A stretch of DNA of 64,000 bases, from contig CAZXOK010000008.1 of assembly GCA_964642175.1 (NCBI GenBank), positions 62,001 to 126,000 on the forward strand, given 5' to 3'. The DNA is from JANQGG01 sp964642175 (GTDB lineage: Bacteria; Bacteroidota; Chlorobiia; Chlorobiales; Chloroherpetonaceae). The notes under the pieces were generated by a model, which was given only the letters and a program-made list of their open reading frames with translations, was not told the DNA's origin and did no database searches. A program made the translations under genes and the position numbers. Below, piece by piece: positions 1-8,735 of the stretch (position 1 is the stretch's first letter; the number at the start of each line of letters is the position of its first letter).

Positions 1-244
1 CTTCGTTTTCGGGCAATGAGTTTATGGTTGAAGGGATATTATAAAGAAGCCAATGCACATAAGTCATCTTTGGGGCTTTGGGATCTGGCGCATCCGGATC
101 GTCGACAATCAGTACAAAACTCCTGGTACCCTTCGGAGCATGCTCCCACGAAAGTTCAGGTGAAATATTTTCACCCTGGCATGTATAACGCGCCGGAATT
201 TCCTGACCCTCCCGGAAGGCGTTTGACCGTAAATTAAAGCTCAT
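1..244 (-). CDS. YbhB/YbcL-family (PEBP, Raf-kinase-inhibitor-like) protein, 3' end outside window
   Basis: The minus strand reads ATG at 244 and stays open to the window edge (about 81 residues). It begins MSFNLRSNAFREGQEIPARY and continues with YTCQGENISPELSW and then a FVLIVDDPDAPDP stretch and YVHWLLYNIP. These are the hallmark blocks of bacterial phosphatidylethanolamine-binding-like proteins: the CxGxNxSP-L-W ligand-pocket start, the DPDAP loop and the HW-YNIP strand. The full family is about 150-180 residues, so roughly half is present. It lies 13 bp after the nitroreductase stop, so it is probably the last gene of a three-gene operon starting at 1415. The cellular role of YbhB/YbcL proteins is poorly defined; no ligand can be assigned. 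The family call is firm and the function is open. Confidence 0.9.
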   Translation of the reverse strand, partial: MSFNLRSNAFREGQEIPARYTCQGENISPELSWEHAPKGTRSFVLIVDDPDAPDPKAPKMTYVHWLLYNIPSTINSLPENE

Positions 245-257
245 ATCCAAACTGGCA

Positions 258-833
258 TTAACGGGGATTTAAGAGTATTTCCGATATCGGGCGCTTAGGC
301 ACATGATGGATTTGCTTGGCATCGCGCCAATAAGACACCTGATCGGGATTTGTCATGGGCTCAATTCTGACAGATTCCTTTGGGTATCCCAGGGCGATAA
401 CCATTAAAATCTCAAGGTGATTTGGCAGTGCAAGAATTTCTGCCAAACGGGGTTTATCTATGGAGGCAATCACGCAACCACCACAGCCATTTTCAACAGC
501 ACCAAGCAAAATAGTCTGCGCAGCAAACCCCTGATCGCACCCGATTGATTCGGTAATTTGTTTATCGTGTACGATCACAATGTAGGCAGAAGGATGCTCA
601 CCTTCAGCTGGTCCCGGCCACTCTTTTAAGTAGCCTGCCCAACGCAGTGTTTCAAATATCTCGAGGTTTTCATTTGAATCATTGGACAGATAATATTTTA
701 GGGGCTGGAGATTGGCGCCTGAAGGTGAAAGACGTGCCATATCCACCCATTTTTTTAACTTCTCGAAGGGGATTTTCCTATCCTGATAAAACCTTCGATA
801 GCTTCGGTTTTTTTTTATCAGGTCCTGGATCAT
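258..833 (-). CDS. Nitroreductase-family FMN oxidoreductase
   Basis: 191 residues, typical length for the nitroreductase superfamily. An RSYRRF block sits near the N-terminus (residues 10-15, the FMN phosphate-contacting RRS-like motif), followed by ARLSPSGANLQPLKYY (33-48), the usual A-x-SPSG-N-QPW flavin-binding region. A second FMN block (GCDQGFAAQTILLGAVENGCGGC, split here for description) and a final ALGYPKES motif complete the fold. Such enzymes are homodimers that reduce nitro compounds, quinones or enones with NAD(P)H; the substrate cannot be read from sequence. Its start lies 3 bp after the stop of the 192-residue membrane gene, and the PEBP gene follows by 13 bp, so the three genes are probably co-transcribed. 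Confidence 0.9.
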   Translation of the reverse strand: MIQDLIKKNRSYRRFYQDRKIPFEKLKKWVDMARLSPSGANLQPLKYYLSNDSNENLEIFETLRWAGYLKEWPGPAEGEHPSAYIVIVHDKQITESIGCDQGFAAQTILLGAVENGCGGCVIASIDKPRLAEILALPNHLEILMVIALGYPKESVRIEPMTNPDQVSYWRDAKQIHHVPKRPISEILLNPR

Positions 834-836
834 AAG

Positions 837-1415
837 CTATGAATCGGCATATGGTGCCACAAGTTCCTGCATGTTGTGCAAAATCTCATCTTGTTCTTTC
901 TGAGATAAGCCATCCTGGCCTAATTTTTCCACCATTGATTTATACTCGGATACTTTTTCTTTTGGCATATTTTTAAACCATTGCTCAACATCGGGCTTTT
1001 TCATGTTTTGAGCTCTGCGTTTGTAAATATGAAGTTCTTTACTACCAACCTGATCAAGATCTTTATTATCCTTGAAAATCAAGTAAACCGTCCAGCCGAT
1101 AATTTGTGTGGTTGTAAATGAAATGGTGGCATTAGCCGCACCACCGATAACCGGTATCCATTTAACGGTCATGGCTGCCAGACGGGAACCCAAAAACAAG
1201 CCGACGTTCGGAACCAGCCAGCCCAGAACTTTATTCATCGAGTAATTCTTATTGTGGACTTTACCCAATCCAAGAATCATTCCGGCAGTCAAAGCCGTTA
1301 CGGCAGCATCGTCACCAAACATAACACCATTAAGAGTCATCGCTGATGCGGCTTCGGTAGCAGCCACACCATTAATTATAATGGCACTATTAACAAGTTT
1401 AGAATCAAAATCCAT
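837..1415 (-). CDS. Hypothetical protein with glycine-rich hydrophobic helices (weakly DUF697-like)
   Basis: 192 residues. Three hydrophobic, Gly/Ala-rich segments lie at about 20-50, 60-85 and 88-118 (the last containing WIPVIGGAANATISFTTTQI), then a charged, helical C-terminal tail (about 120-190). The IPVIGGAANA...T pattern resembles the membrane-associated DUF697 helices found in YcjF-like and GTPase-linked proteins, but the match is weak and from memory. No signal peptide is seen. It is the first gene of the operon leading to the nitroreductase and PEBP genes; the 137-bp upstream region probably carries the promoter. Function unknown. Confidence 0.75.
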   Translation of the reverse strand: MDFDSKLVNSAIIINGVAATEAASAMTLNGVMFGDDAAVTALTAGMILGLGKVHNKNYSMNKVLGWLVPNVGLFLGSRLAAMTVKWIPVIGGAANATISFTTTQIIGWTVYLIFKDNKDLDQVGSKELHIYKRRAQNMKKPDVEQWFKNMPKEKVSEYKSMVEKLGQDGLSQKEQDEILHNMQELVAPYADS

Positions 1416-1552
1416 GATATTTCTCTAGATCAAAGTTGAACTTACTATAAAATGCATGTTCTTGCTTTACTTCTATTTTATTTTGCACAATAAACGCAAC
1501 ACATCATAAAGTTAAGCTTAAGGCTTACCTTTGATTAAATATACATCAATAC

Positions 1553-2206
1553 TTACAGGATTGACAACAGTTTCTGTGGTTTTTCAATCATGGCTTTAGC
1601 TCCCGATCCAGCTAAAATATCTTCAGAACGATAACCCCATAAAGCGCCAACCGGATACATACCTGCCGACACGGCTGTTTTCATGTCTGTGCCACTATCA
1701 CCTAAAAACAAACACTCCTGTGGCGCAACATTCAGCTTTTCGGCCAGATATAACGCACCGGCAGGATCTGGTTTTCTTGGAAGTTCATCTGTTGAGCCCA
1801 GTAAGGCATCAAATGTCCAATCAGGCAGCAACGCCTCTACACAGCCAATGGTAAGATCTTGGGGCTTATTGGAAAAAACCGCCATCTTTATGTTGAGCTC
1901 AGTTACTGCATCCAGCATCTGAGCGATACCAGGATAAGGACAAGTTTTGTTAGCGTAATTCTCGCTGTAACAATCCCGAAATTGGGTTAAGATTTTATCT
2001 ACAGTAGGATCATCTCGATGCGACTCCGGCAGGAAACGTTTGACCAACAACCGCACGCCTTCGCCAACAAAACCTTTAATGGTATTGGCATCATGTGTTG
2101 GAAACTGGTTTTGTTCAAGAACTTTGTTGGCACACATGGTCAGGTCGCCTAATGAATCCACCAGTGTGCCATCTAAATCAAAAAGAACGGCTTTAAACTT
2201 ACTCAC
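1553..2206 (-). CDS. gph: HAD hydrolase, phosphoglycolate phosphatase-like
   Basis: 217 residues, a full-length HAD subfamily I enzyme. Motif I is FDLDGT with nucleophile Asp10 and acid/base Asp12. Motif II is the Ser of AVFSNK (about 111), motif III the Lys in RKPDP (about 145) and motif IV is LFLGDSGTDMKTA. A helical cap lies between motif I and II, with GFVGEGVRLLV matching the G-x-G-x-x-LV signature of Gph-type phosphatases. It would dephosphorylate 2-phosphoglycolate made during DNA repair or oxygenation reactions. Related HAD phosphatases (PgmB, PpaX) share all these motifs, so the substrate is inferred. It appears monocistronic. Confidence 0.85.
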   Translation of the reverse strand: MSKFKAVLFDLDGTLVDSLGDLTMCANKVLEQNQFPTHDANTIKGFVGEGVRLLVKRFLPESHRDDPTVDKILTQFRDCYSENYANKTCPYPGIAQMLDAVTELNIKMAVFSNKPQDLTIGCVEALLPDWTFDALLGSTDELPRKPDPAGALYLAEKLNVAPQECLFLGDSGTDMKTAVSAGMYPVGALWGYRSEDILAGSGAKAMIEKPQKLLSIL

Positions 2207-2434
2207 AAGAAATTTAGTCTTTAATTATCGTTACTTACATGTGCAAAAAGCACGGCACTATATACTAAAATCAGATTGTTTTTAAAACCAATCAAACCTA
2301 AGTATGCGTTCTGCCTCAGGCGTCCTTACTTGCCGGCATATGATGATTTTAATGGTATAAACAACAAAAAACTCATCTATATAATATAAAAATCGTATTT
2401 TACGCGTTTTTAACAGCTCCAGAGCAGTACTTGC

Positions 2435-3400
2435 ATGAAACCGGCACATTTAACGAAAACTGAAGAAGACACATACAAACATACCATTAACACCACCACA
2501 AAACAGCTCAACACGCACCCAAACCTATATGAACTGTATTTCCAAAGAGGTGTTTCGTATTTTTTACTTGGGGAATTTGAGTCGGCCATTTCAGATATCA
2601 GAACCTTTTTAAAGAAAAATCCTACCTCTGCCAGTGCTTATCTTATAAAGGGAGCTGTAGAAATGTCCTTAGGCTATACCCCACAAGCAATTAAAAGCTT
2701 TACAGCCTGTATTACCTACGATCCTACGTTGGCAGAAGGTTATAACTCGCGTGGTTCGGCATATTATGTTCTGGGTGATTTTGCCGCTTCGATCAACGAT
2801 CTTACCAAGGCCATCGATCTGGATCCCAAACACGGCCTTATTCACTTGCTTTATGATGTTAAAGCACGCTCGGAATACAAGCATGGCAATTATGATGCTG
2901 CTATTAAAGACCACACCGAAGCTTTAGAACTTGACCCTGAAGATACTGAACTGACATACACACGGGGCACTGCCTATTATCTTTCAGGAAAATATGCCCG
3001 GGCCATAGAAGACCTGACCGTATTCCTGGATCATCACCCAAACCACCCGCAAACGACTTACGCACATTTATTCCGGGGATCTGCTCACATGGCTACAGGG
3101 TACAATAATTCAGCTACGAAAGATTTTACAGAAGTTATCCGGCATCGTCCCGATCTTTACATGGCCTATCTTGGCCGGGGAGTTTGCCAAACTGAACTTG
3201 GGGAATACGACCAGGCTATCGCGGATTTCACAAACGTTATATCAAATCATGCCTACCAGGCCGAAGCTTACCTTTGCCGGGGTAAAACATATTTTCAACT
3301 GGGTGAAGACCTTAAAGCCAAAACAGATTTAGAAAAAGCACTGTCTTTGGGAAATTCCGAAGCACTAGAGATCTTAAACAAACTTTTAAAGAATAAATGA
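2435..3400 (+). CDS. Tetratricopeptide-repeat protein
   Basis: 321 residues made almost wholly of about eight TPR units. Each has the pattern AYxxRGxxYxxLGxYxxAIxDxxxAIxLDP; clear examples are AEGYNSRGSAYYVLGDFAAS and LGRGVCQTELGEYDQAIADF. There is no signal peptide, membrane helix or enzymatic domain, so it is probably a cytosolic scaffold. Its stop overlaps the start of the following methyltransferase (ATGA), so the two are translationally coupled. The 228-bp upstream gap is AT-rich and shows no clear gene. The partner cannot be inferred. Confidence 0.9.
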   Translation: MKPAHLTKTEEDTYKHTINTTTKQLNTHPNLYELYFQRGVSYFLLGEFESAISDIRTFLKKNPTSASAYLIKGAVEMSLGYTPQAIKSFTACITYDPTLAEGYNSRGSAYYVLGDFAASINDLTKAIDLDPKHGLIHLLYDVKARSEYKHGNYDAAIKDHTEALELDPEDTELTYTRGTAYYLSGKYARAIEDLTVFLDHHPNHPQTTYAHLFRGSAHMATGYNNSATKDFTEVIRHRPDLYMAYLGRGVCQTELGEYDQAIADFTNVISNHAYQAEAYLCRGKTYFQLGEDLKAKTDLEKALSLGNSEALEILNKLLKNK

Positions 3401-4050
3401 CCCCTGAAACGCCAAAATCCGTTAGCAGAAAAAGCTGGTACGATGGCTGGATCTACGCCACTTTTATCGATCAGGAACAAAATCCAGTTCGCGATAAAGT
3501 GATTGACTTGTTAACACCGGGCTCACGAATTCTGGATGTCGGCTGCGCCACAGGAAAATTTGCCATAAAACTGGCTAAAAATGGTTTCCGGGTTACCGGT
3601 ATAGATATTTCTGATGATATGATATCCATGGCCAGGAAAAATCAGGCGCTTGCAGGCTTAGAAAACCTTGAGTTCATCAATACCAATGCCTCCTATGCCG
3701 GTGAACATATCCGGGAAATGTTCGACTACGCCTTGTTTTCTTTTTCTATCCATGAAATCCCGCATCATGAGCGCCTTGAGCTTATTGAGGCCATCAAGCC
3801 CCTAACCCGAAACATTGTTTTCTGCGACTATCAAACCCCGCCTCCTGATTCGCTTTTTGGCATCGGAGTCTGGGGTATAGAGTTTCTGGCCGGTACGGCT
3901 CATTTTAACAATTTCAGGGACTTTGTAGAAAGAGGTGGCTTAACCTATCTGGTCAATGAATGCGGTTTGAGCATAAAGGAGGATGTCCTGAATCCATCCG
4001 GGACTTTTAGAATTCTGGTGTGTGAGGCTAAAGATAGCCCAAAAGGTTAA
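3397..4050 (+). CDS. Class I SAM-dependent methyltransferase
   Basis: 217 residues with the Rossmann-type SAM fold. Motif I is RILDVGCATGKFAIKLA (44-60), followed by GFRVTGIDISDDMI (the acidic residue at the end of beta-2 that binds ribose), FINTNA (motif II region) and DYALFSFSIHEIP (motif IV/post-motif). This matches the UbiE/Methyltransf_11/25 type acting on small molecules or lipids; the substrate is unknown. It starts inside the stop of the TPR gene (ATGA overlap), so co-expression is likely. Its stop overlaps the convergent QueD-like gene by 4 bp. Confidence 0.88.
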   Translation: MTPETPKSVSRKSWYDGWIYATFIDQEQNPVRDKVIDLLTPGSRILDVGCATGKFAIKLAKNGFRVTGIDISDDMISMARKNQALAGLENLEFINTNASYAGEHIREMFDYALFSFSIHEIPHHERLELIEAIKPLTRNIVFCDYQTPPPDSLFGIGVWGIEFLAGTAHFNNFRDFVERGGLTYLVNECGLSIKEDVLNPSGTFRILVCEAKDSPKG

Positions 4051-4484
4051 TCGTTGTCGGTGTGGGTATAATCAGCCCAATTGTTGGGGGTTTCATTCCA
4101 CCGAACTTTTATCAGCTTAACGCCTTCGGGCAGGGCTTTAGATATGGTCATAAATGCCCATTTGGCAAGTACTTCCGCCGTGGGTGGGGCATCGGTTACC
4201 AGCACCTTGGTGTTACGTTTCAGAATGAACGCCAGGTCGTCACGATCTTCTTTCCACACTGCGAATCCATGATCCAGGGTATCGTGGATCTTTTCCTGCA
4301 AAATCGTTTTCAGAAATTTAAAATCCATTACCATACCTTGCTGGCTCTCACCGCTTGATGTAATGATGGGGCCTTCGACTGTAACTTCAATCACCCCGCG
4401 ATGCCCGTGAAACTGGTTGCAGAAGCTGTAATGATTTGGCAGGGTATGGCCGTAATCTATTTCAATTTTTCGAGTTATTTGCAT
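4047..4484 (-). CDS. queD: 6-pyruvoyl-tetrahydropterin synthase / QueD-family enzyme
   Basis: 145 residues. The zinc ligands are His13, His26 and His28 (DYGHTL and FHGHRG), and the C-x3-HGH spacing (Cys22-NQF-HGH) is the one used by QueD, 6-carboxy-tetrahydropterin synthase of queuosine biosynthesis. GMVMDFKFLK supplies the conserved VMDF strand. LDHGFAV carries the second catalytic His (D-H pair), and PTAEVLAKW the PT-E-E/A-N/K-A helix with substrate-binding Glu. The normally conserved LDH-LN ending is replaced by LDHGFAVW. Queuosine or folate side-path roles are both possible; QueD is the better fit. It is convergent with the methyltransferase. Confidence 0.82.
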   Translation of the reverse strand: MQITRKIEIDYGHTLPNHYSFCNQFHGHRGVIEVTVEGPIITSSGESQQGMVMDFKFLKTILQEKIHDTLDHGFAVWKEDRDDLAFILKRNTKVLVTDAPPTAEVLAKWAFMTISKALPEGVKLIKVRWNETPNNWADYTHTDND

Positions 4485-4668
4485 AAATAATAGACTGATT
4501 AAAAAACCTGACCAACATAGTGTTTCTTCCCATAAAATAAAAGGTTAGGCTGATTTTTTATACCGCCCTGTTGCACTTCCAGGACCTGAAAAACACGTTT
4601 GTTTAACCAGCAAAGCTTTTTATCTTTCATCACGTTCACATCTTCAAAACCTTACATCCATTATAGCC

Positions 4669-5127
4669 ATGATTGCAGAAGGAACCAAAGCACCGGATTT
4701 TACATTGCCGGATTCTGAAGGAAACAATGTATCACTGGCCGATTATTCCGGCAAAAAAGTGTTACTTGTCTTTTATCCCGGCGACGACACGCCTGTTTGT
4801 ACCACCCAATTATGCAGCTACCGTGATAACTTTTCCCAATTTACAAACCGTGGGGTGAATATCCTTGGGATCAGTACCAATTCGGTTGAATCTCACAAAA
4901 GCTTTTCATCGCGTCATGAGTTGCCTTTCCCGATATTAAGTGACACCGAGCATAGTGTCTCAAAGCTTTACGATGCCATGAGCTTCTTGGGGATGTCTCA
5001 GCGTGCTTATGTTTACATAGATGAACATGGTGTTGTTCAGCTGTCATTCAGCGAAATGTTGCCATTATTTTATAAAACCACCCAAGATTTATTAGAGCAG
5101 ATCGATGCCAAGCAAAAAAACGGGTAA
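4669..5127 (+). CDS. bcp: Peroxiredoxin of the PrxQ/BCP type
   Basis: 152 residues, the normal length for bacterioferritin comigratory protein. FYPGDDTPVCTTQLCSYRD carries peroxidatic Cys44 and resolving Cys49, the five-residue spacing of alpha-helical 2-Cys PrxQ enzymes. The N-terminal APDFTLPDSEGNNVSL is the standard thioredoxin-fold opening. It reduces hydrogen peroxide and organic peroxides with thioredoxin. The next gene starts 23 bp before this stop, so the peroxiredoxin leads a three-gene operon with an exported protein and a UbiA-type prenyltransferase. The DDTP replaces the usual DxTPGCT, a mild variation (Val43 for Gly). Confidence 0.92.
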   Translation: MIAEGTKAPDFTLPDSEGNNVSLADYSGKKVLLVFYPGDDTPVCTTQLCSYRDNFSQFTNRGVNILGISTNSVESHKSFSSRHELPFPILSDTEHSVSKLYDAMSFLGMSQRAYVYIDEHGVVQLSFSEMLPLFYKTTQDLLEQIDAKQKNG

Positions 5128-5893
5128 CCTATCTCTTACTTTTGTTCTTTTATTGACTTTTTTTGCGTCCTTACCGATCACAAAGGGTTGGTCACAAAGC
5201 CCGGCTAAATCATCATGGCCGGCTCTGTCGTTGCAGGAGATGGAGTATCTTTATTCTCAGGTCGATTCTATCCTCAACTCCGGGCAAGCCCGGGACTCGC
5301 TTCGTGTGGCTTATGCTACATTTCTGTATTCATTTCATCCAGATCTATCAGATGAGGAGCGCTCCGAAAGATTAAAAACATCTTTGGGTATATCCGAACA
5401 GCTTTTTTCAGGAAAGCCAGAAGTGATCTATAAAACCCTTATGGTGCGTGCTCAGATCAGCCTGTTACCTCACCTGCAGCTTGAAGAGGCTTCACGTTTG
5501 ATCGACATGTTAAAACGCGATCTTGAAAGCCTGGTCCAGGCTCATCCATTGAATCCGGAGTTGAATAGTTCATATGCTGAACTATTGTTAAGTTTGAACC
5601 GGTATTCCGGGTTTGAACACTTCCTGTCCAGGTATTTTTTCACCCCGTTGCCCGAAGGAGATTTTAACGAAACCGCCCTGCTTCATTTACTCAGAGCCAG
5701 ATATCTAAAGCCCTCTCCTTACGTGTTTTACTTGCTGAGCCAGGCATATTTTAAGGTTGGAAACCATCGCGATGCGCTTCTTTCCATAAAACAGGCAACC
5801 TCATTACAACCGGAAACACCCTATATTGATGCCTATTTCCAGAAACTGGCCAAAGCAGACAAACAATCTTTTGTAAAACGTAAAGACCCCTGA
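5105..5893 (+). CDS. Exported helical (TPR-like) hypothetical protein
   Basis: 262 residues with a clear signal peptide (LTFVLLLTFFASLPITKGWS, cleavage near residue 31). The mature part is helical, with at least one TPR-like unit near the C-terminus (YVFYLLSQAYFKVGNHRDAL, then SIKQATSLQPETPYI). It overlaps the peroxiredoxin gene by 23 bp and abuts the UbiA gene (its TGA is followed directly by the next ATG), so it is embedded in that operon and is probably translated by coupling. No family is recognised; a periplasmic scaffold role is a guess. Confidence 0.8.
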   Translation: MPSKKTGNLSLTFVLLLTFFASLPITKGWSQSPAKSSWPALSLQEMEYLYSQVDSILNSGQARDSLRVAYATFLYSFHPDLSDEERSERLKTSLGISEQLFSGKPEVIYKTLMVRAQISLLPHLQLEEASRLIDMLKRDLESLVQAHPLNPELNSSYAELLLSLNRYSGFEHFLSRYFFTPLPEGDFNETALLHLLRARYLKPSPYVFYLLSQAYFKVGNHRDALLSIKQATSLQPETPYIDAYFQKLAKADKQSFVKRKDP

Positions 5894-6838
5894 ATGGTGA
5901 TGGGTTCAGCAATCAAAATACTGGATGCATTGTTTATGCTGCGTCCAACCCAGTTTTTTCCATTGTGGATCACATTTATGTGCGGGGTGATTGTAGCCTC
6001 AGAACCCGGGGTTTTTACCCTTACTCAGCTTCCATACACCGCATTGTTTTTTTTTACATTAAACAGTAGCGTTGCTTTTATACTTAATCAAATCGCCGAT
6101 CGCCATTCCGACGCATTAAACCAAAAACTGTTTTTACTCTCCGAGGGGCATCTTCCACTCTGGTTTGCATGGATCGTGTCAATAGCCCTAACGGTAGTAT
6201 CTTTGGTTTGGAGTTATGGATTTTCCATAGCGTTCTTGAGTGTCATGATCCTGATTACCGTATTTGGCATTCTCTACAGCTTTGCCGGTTTTATGAGCCA
6301 CCCGTATCTTTCTATTCTTGTTAATGCACTTGGGGGTGGTTTTTCCTTTGCAGCAGGATATTTAGCAATAGATCCTAACCTCACTATCCCGGTTGATGAT
6401 TTTATAATCCTATCTCTACCTTATGCAATGGCATGGGGATTGATTTCAGTTTTGGTGGCAATCCCCGATATAAAAGGTGATAAAGCCTGTCGGAAACGGA
6501 CTTTTGCCGTAGCCTATGGCATTACACCTTCCTTTCACCTGGCCTTTGTTCTCACACTTTCAACCCTTGTTTTTTCTGTATTCGATCAGAACCTCTATAC
6601 CTGGCTAACAGTTGGCCTGGCTGCTGCTATAAGCCTGGCAAGTTATTTCTGGGTGTACTTCAAAAGCAAAATTGATGAAACAACGGGTGTTTTGCCGGTA
6701 AAACTGGCCATGATAGTTCTGGCACTGAGTTGCTGTGTGTATTACCCGCAATTTTTGGGCTTGTTACTTTTGAACTTTCTTCTCAGTAAATTCTATTATA
6801 AACAGCGCTTTAGCCTGGATTACCCCAAAATGAGTTGA
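5894..6838 (+). CDS. UbiA-superfamily prenyltransferase
   Basis: 314 residues with eight to nine hydrophobic helices, typical of UbiA enzymes. The first Asp-rich site reads NQIADRHSD (Asn65, Asp69, Asp73; N-x3-D-x3-D) and the second PDIKGD (Asp192, Asp196), both needed for Mg-pyrophosphate binding. KACRKRTFAVAYG follows as the usual GKRT-like loop. UbiA enzymes attach an isoprenyl chain to an aromatic or lipid acceptor (quinones, chlorophyllide, heme, glyceryl phosphate); the acceptor is not evident. Translation starts right after the upstream stop; an in-frame ATG six bases later is an alternative start. Confidence 0.88.
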   Translation: MVMGSAIKILDALFMLRPTQFFPLWITFMCGVIVASEPGVFTLTQLPYTALFFFTLNSSVAFILNQIADRHSDALNQKLFLLSEGHLPLWFAWIVSIALTVVSLVWSYGFSIAFLSVMILITVFGILYSFAGFMSHPYLSILVNALGGGFSFAAGYLAIDPNLTIPVDDFIILSLPYAMAWGLISVLVAIPDIKGDKACRKRTFAVAYGITPSFHLAFVLTLSTLVFSVFDQNLYTWLTVGLAAAISLASYFWVYFKSKIDETTGVLPVKLAMIVLALSCCVYYPQFLGLLLLNFLLSKFYYKQRFSLDYPKMS

Positions 6839-7031
6839 ACGGGATGTTGTTGAATAATCTTCAGCTTTATGCACAAAAACATTCAGTTTATATTTGGGGC
6901 TTTAAGATTTTTGGAGTGTTACTACAGAAAAACAAGTGTGTTATGAAAAGTGTTATTTCGGGCACAGGTTTTGATGTTGTAATTTGTTATACTATCCAAA
7001 ACAAAACATTGTATAAGCAAATCCTTATAAG

Positions 7032-8003
7032 ATGAGTTCTGATTTTGCAAACAAATCAAAAACCAGCCTTTTATTTGTAGATGATGAACCTCTGATTTTG
7101 CAATCTCTCGAAATCCTTTTCCATAGGGACTACAATGTTATCACCTGCACCGAACCCAAAAAAGCCCTCAACATTGTAAGGCAGGAAAAAATCTCTGTTA
7201 TTGTTAGTGATCAGCGCATGCCCGGGCTTACAGGTGTTGAGCTGCTCAGAGAAATAAAGGATATTTCACCTCAAACCATACGCATTCTGCTTACCGGCTA
7301 CTCAGATCTTCAGGCAATTATCGATTCAGTTAATGTTGGGGAGATCTTTCGTTACATTAATAAACCCTGGCGAATCAACAAACTTCGCGATACGATCCAT
7401 TTTGCCGTAAAAGTTGCCAATGAACGGGCATGGCTGAACACCCAGAAAATCAATTTTCAAGAACAGAATAACATGATGGTCCAAACAAAAGAAGAAGAGA
7501 AAAAGCATGTGCTCTTCCTGGATCAAAACGAAAGCCATCTTAAGATTTATAAAGATTTTTTTGCCGACAAGTACATTACACATATTGCCAACTCTGCTGA
7601 GCATGCCTACAGGATCATGGAAGCGACTCCAATAGCCGTTATCTCCAGCGATATTCACTCGCACCTTTCACAGGCCGGGGAATTTCTTGTGGCTGTAAAA
7701 GAAAAATACCCCAATATGGTACTGGTATTGATAACCGATGTTCGCGATGCCAACCTAACTATAAAGCTCATTAACCAGGGTCATGTTTACCGATACCTGA
7801 TTAAACCGTTTCCGAAAGAATCCCTGCGTTTAACCATCGATTCTGCTGTGCTTCATCATAAAGTCATTTCCGAAAGCCCCAATGACAATCTAAAGATCCA
7901 GGAACAATTGAAGTACAATCAGACCATTGATCATAACATTCGCAGTTACACTGAACTGATGAATGCTGTGAAGAAAAATTTTGACACCCGTTCAACTTAT
8001 TAG
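7032..8003 (+). CDS. Response regulator with two receiver domains, no output domain
   Basis: 323 residues. REC1 (about 12-130) has the acidic pair in FVDDEP, phospho-acceptor Asp in VSDQRMPG, Thr in LLTGYSD and Lys in YINKPW; this SDQRMPG...YINKPW type is common in receivers linked to HD-GYP or signalling hubs. REC2 (about 155-280) keeps an aligned Asp (ISSDIHSH) and Lys (YLIKPF) but has LDQNES in place of the DD pair, so Mg binding may be weakened. No DNA-binding or enzymatic output follows, so it probably acts by protein contact. A TATATTTG box at 6889-6896 fits the Bacteroidota -7 element and may give a leader of about 130 nt. Confidence 0.9.
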   Translation: MSSDFANKSKTSLLFVDDEPLILQSLEILFHRDYNVITCTEPKKALNIVRQEKISVIVSDQRMPGLTGVELLREIKDISPQTIRILLTGYSDLQAIIDSVNVGEIFRYINKPWRINKLRDTIHFAVKVANERAWLNTQKINFQEQNNMMVQTKEEEKKHVLFLDQNESHLKIYKDFFADKYITHIANSAEHAYRIMEATPIAVISSDIHSHLSQAGEFLVAVKEKYPNMVLVLITDVRDANLTIKLINQGHVYRYLIKPFPKESLRLTIDSAVLHHKVISESPNDNLKIQEQLKYNQTIDHNIRSYTELMNAVKKNFDTRSTY

Positions 8004-8097
8004 CTGCTTGCTGAAGATTCAAGATATGGCCCAAGGCATAGGAAATTGATTGATCTGTGTTATATTGGGTGACTTAACATGAGCTGTGGTCTATTGC

Positions 8098-8727
8098 ATG
8101 CATTTGAAACTTGAACACCTAACCAAGCGTTTTGGCCGGTCCATTGTTTTCCGGGATATATCGCTTGATCTTAACCCAACCGAGTACCTGGCAGTTCGTG
8201 GCTCCAATGGCAGCGGGAAATCCACCTTGCTGAAAACAATGTTAGGTGTGCTATCACCAAGTTCAGGTCGCGCAGTTTTTACCCGAGATGGTAAACCTGT
8301 AGAACCTTCCGATGTTTTAATGAATGTTGGTTTTTGCGCGCCCTATTTAAATTTATATGAACACTTGAGCGCCGAAGAGAACATTTTGTTTCATCTCAAC
8401 GGCCTGGGTAAAAAACCACAACCAACAAAGTTCCAGGAGTTATTTGATTATTTCCAACTTTCCAATGCTCGCCATAAGTACCTTAAAACCTTTTCTTCGG
8501 GTATGATCCAGCGCACCAGACTTATACAGGCGTTAGTCTCCGATCCCGATATTCTTGTTTTAGATGAGCCAACCGCTACCCTGGACAGCCGTGGCCATGA
8601 ACTGTTACATGAGTACCTTGGTTCTTTAAAAGCCGGCACGGATACTATGGTGATCATAGCCAGTAACGACAATCAGGATCTCAGGCATTGCGATCGTGAA
8701 TTGAACATTGAGAATTTTAAGCCCTAA
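8098..8727 (+). CDS. ABC transporter ATP-binding protein (CcmA-like)
   Basis: 209 residues from ATG 8098; a GTG at 8086 would add four residues (MVYC) and is less likely. Walker A is GSNGSGKST (35-43), signature FSSGMIQRTRL, Walker B ILVLDEPTATLD, and the His switch is replaced near IIASNDNQD. The short single-domain form and FSSGM-RT signature resemble CcmA, the heme/cytochrome-c maturation exporter ATPase, but no ccmB permease lies nearby, so the partner is encoded elsewhere. The rnr gene starts 9 bp after the stop, a gap compatible with co-transcription. Confidence 0.82.
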   Translation: MHLKLEHLTKRFGRSIVFRDISLDLNPTEYLAVRGSNGSGKSTLLKTMLGVLSPSSGRAVFTRDGKPVEPSDVLMNVGFCAPYLNLYEHLSAEENILFHLNGLGKKPQPTKFQELFDYFQLSNARHKYLKTFSSGMIQRTRLIQALVSDPDILVLDEPTATLDSRGHELLHEYLGSLKAGTDTMVIIASNDNQDLRHCDRELNIENFKP

Positions 8728-8735
8728 CCTACATT

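Noticed and set aside
16..237. A 73-residue plus-strand frame at the left edge
   Set aside because: The minus strand encodes a clear YbhB/YbcL-type protein over the same bases.
6835..7035. A 66-residue plus-strand frame between the UbiA gene and the response regulator, overlapping both by four bases
   Set aside because: The composition is not protein-like for this genome and the span is better read as a promoter region containing a TATATTTG box at 6889.
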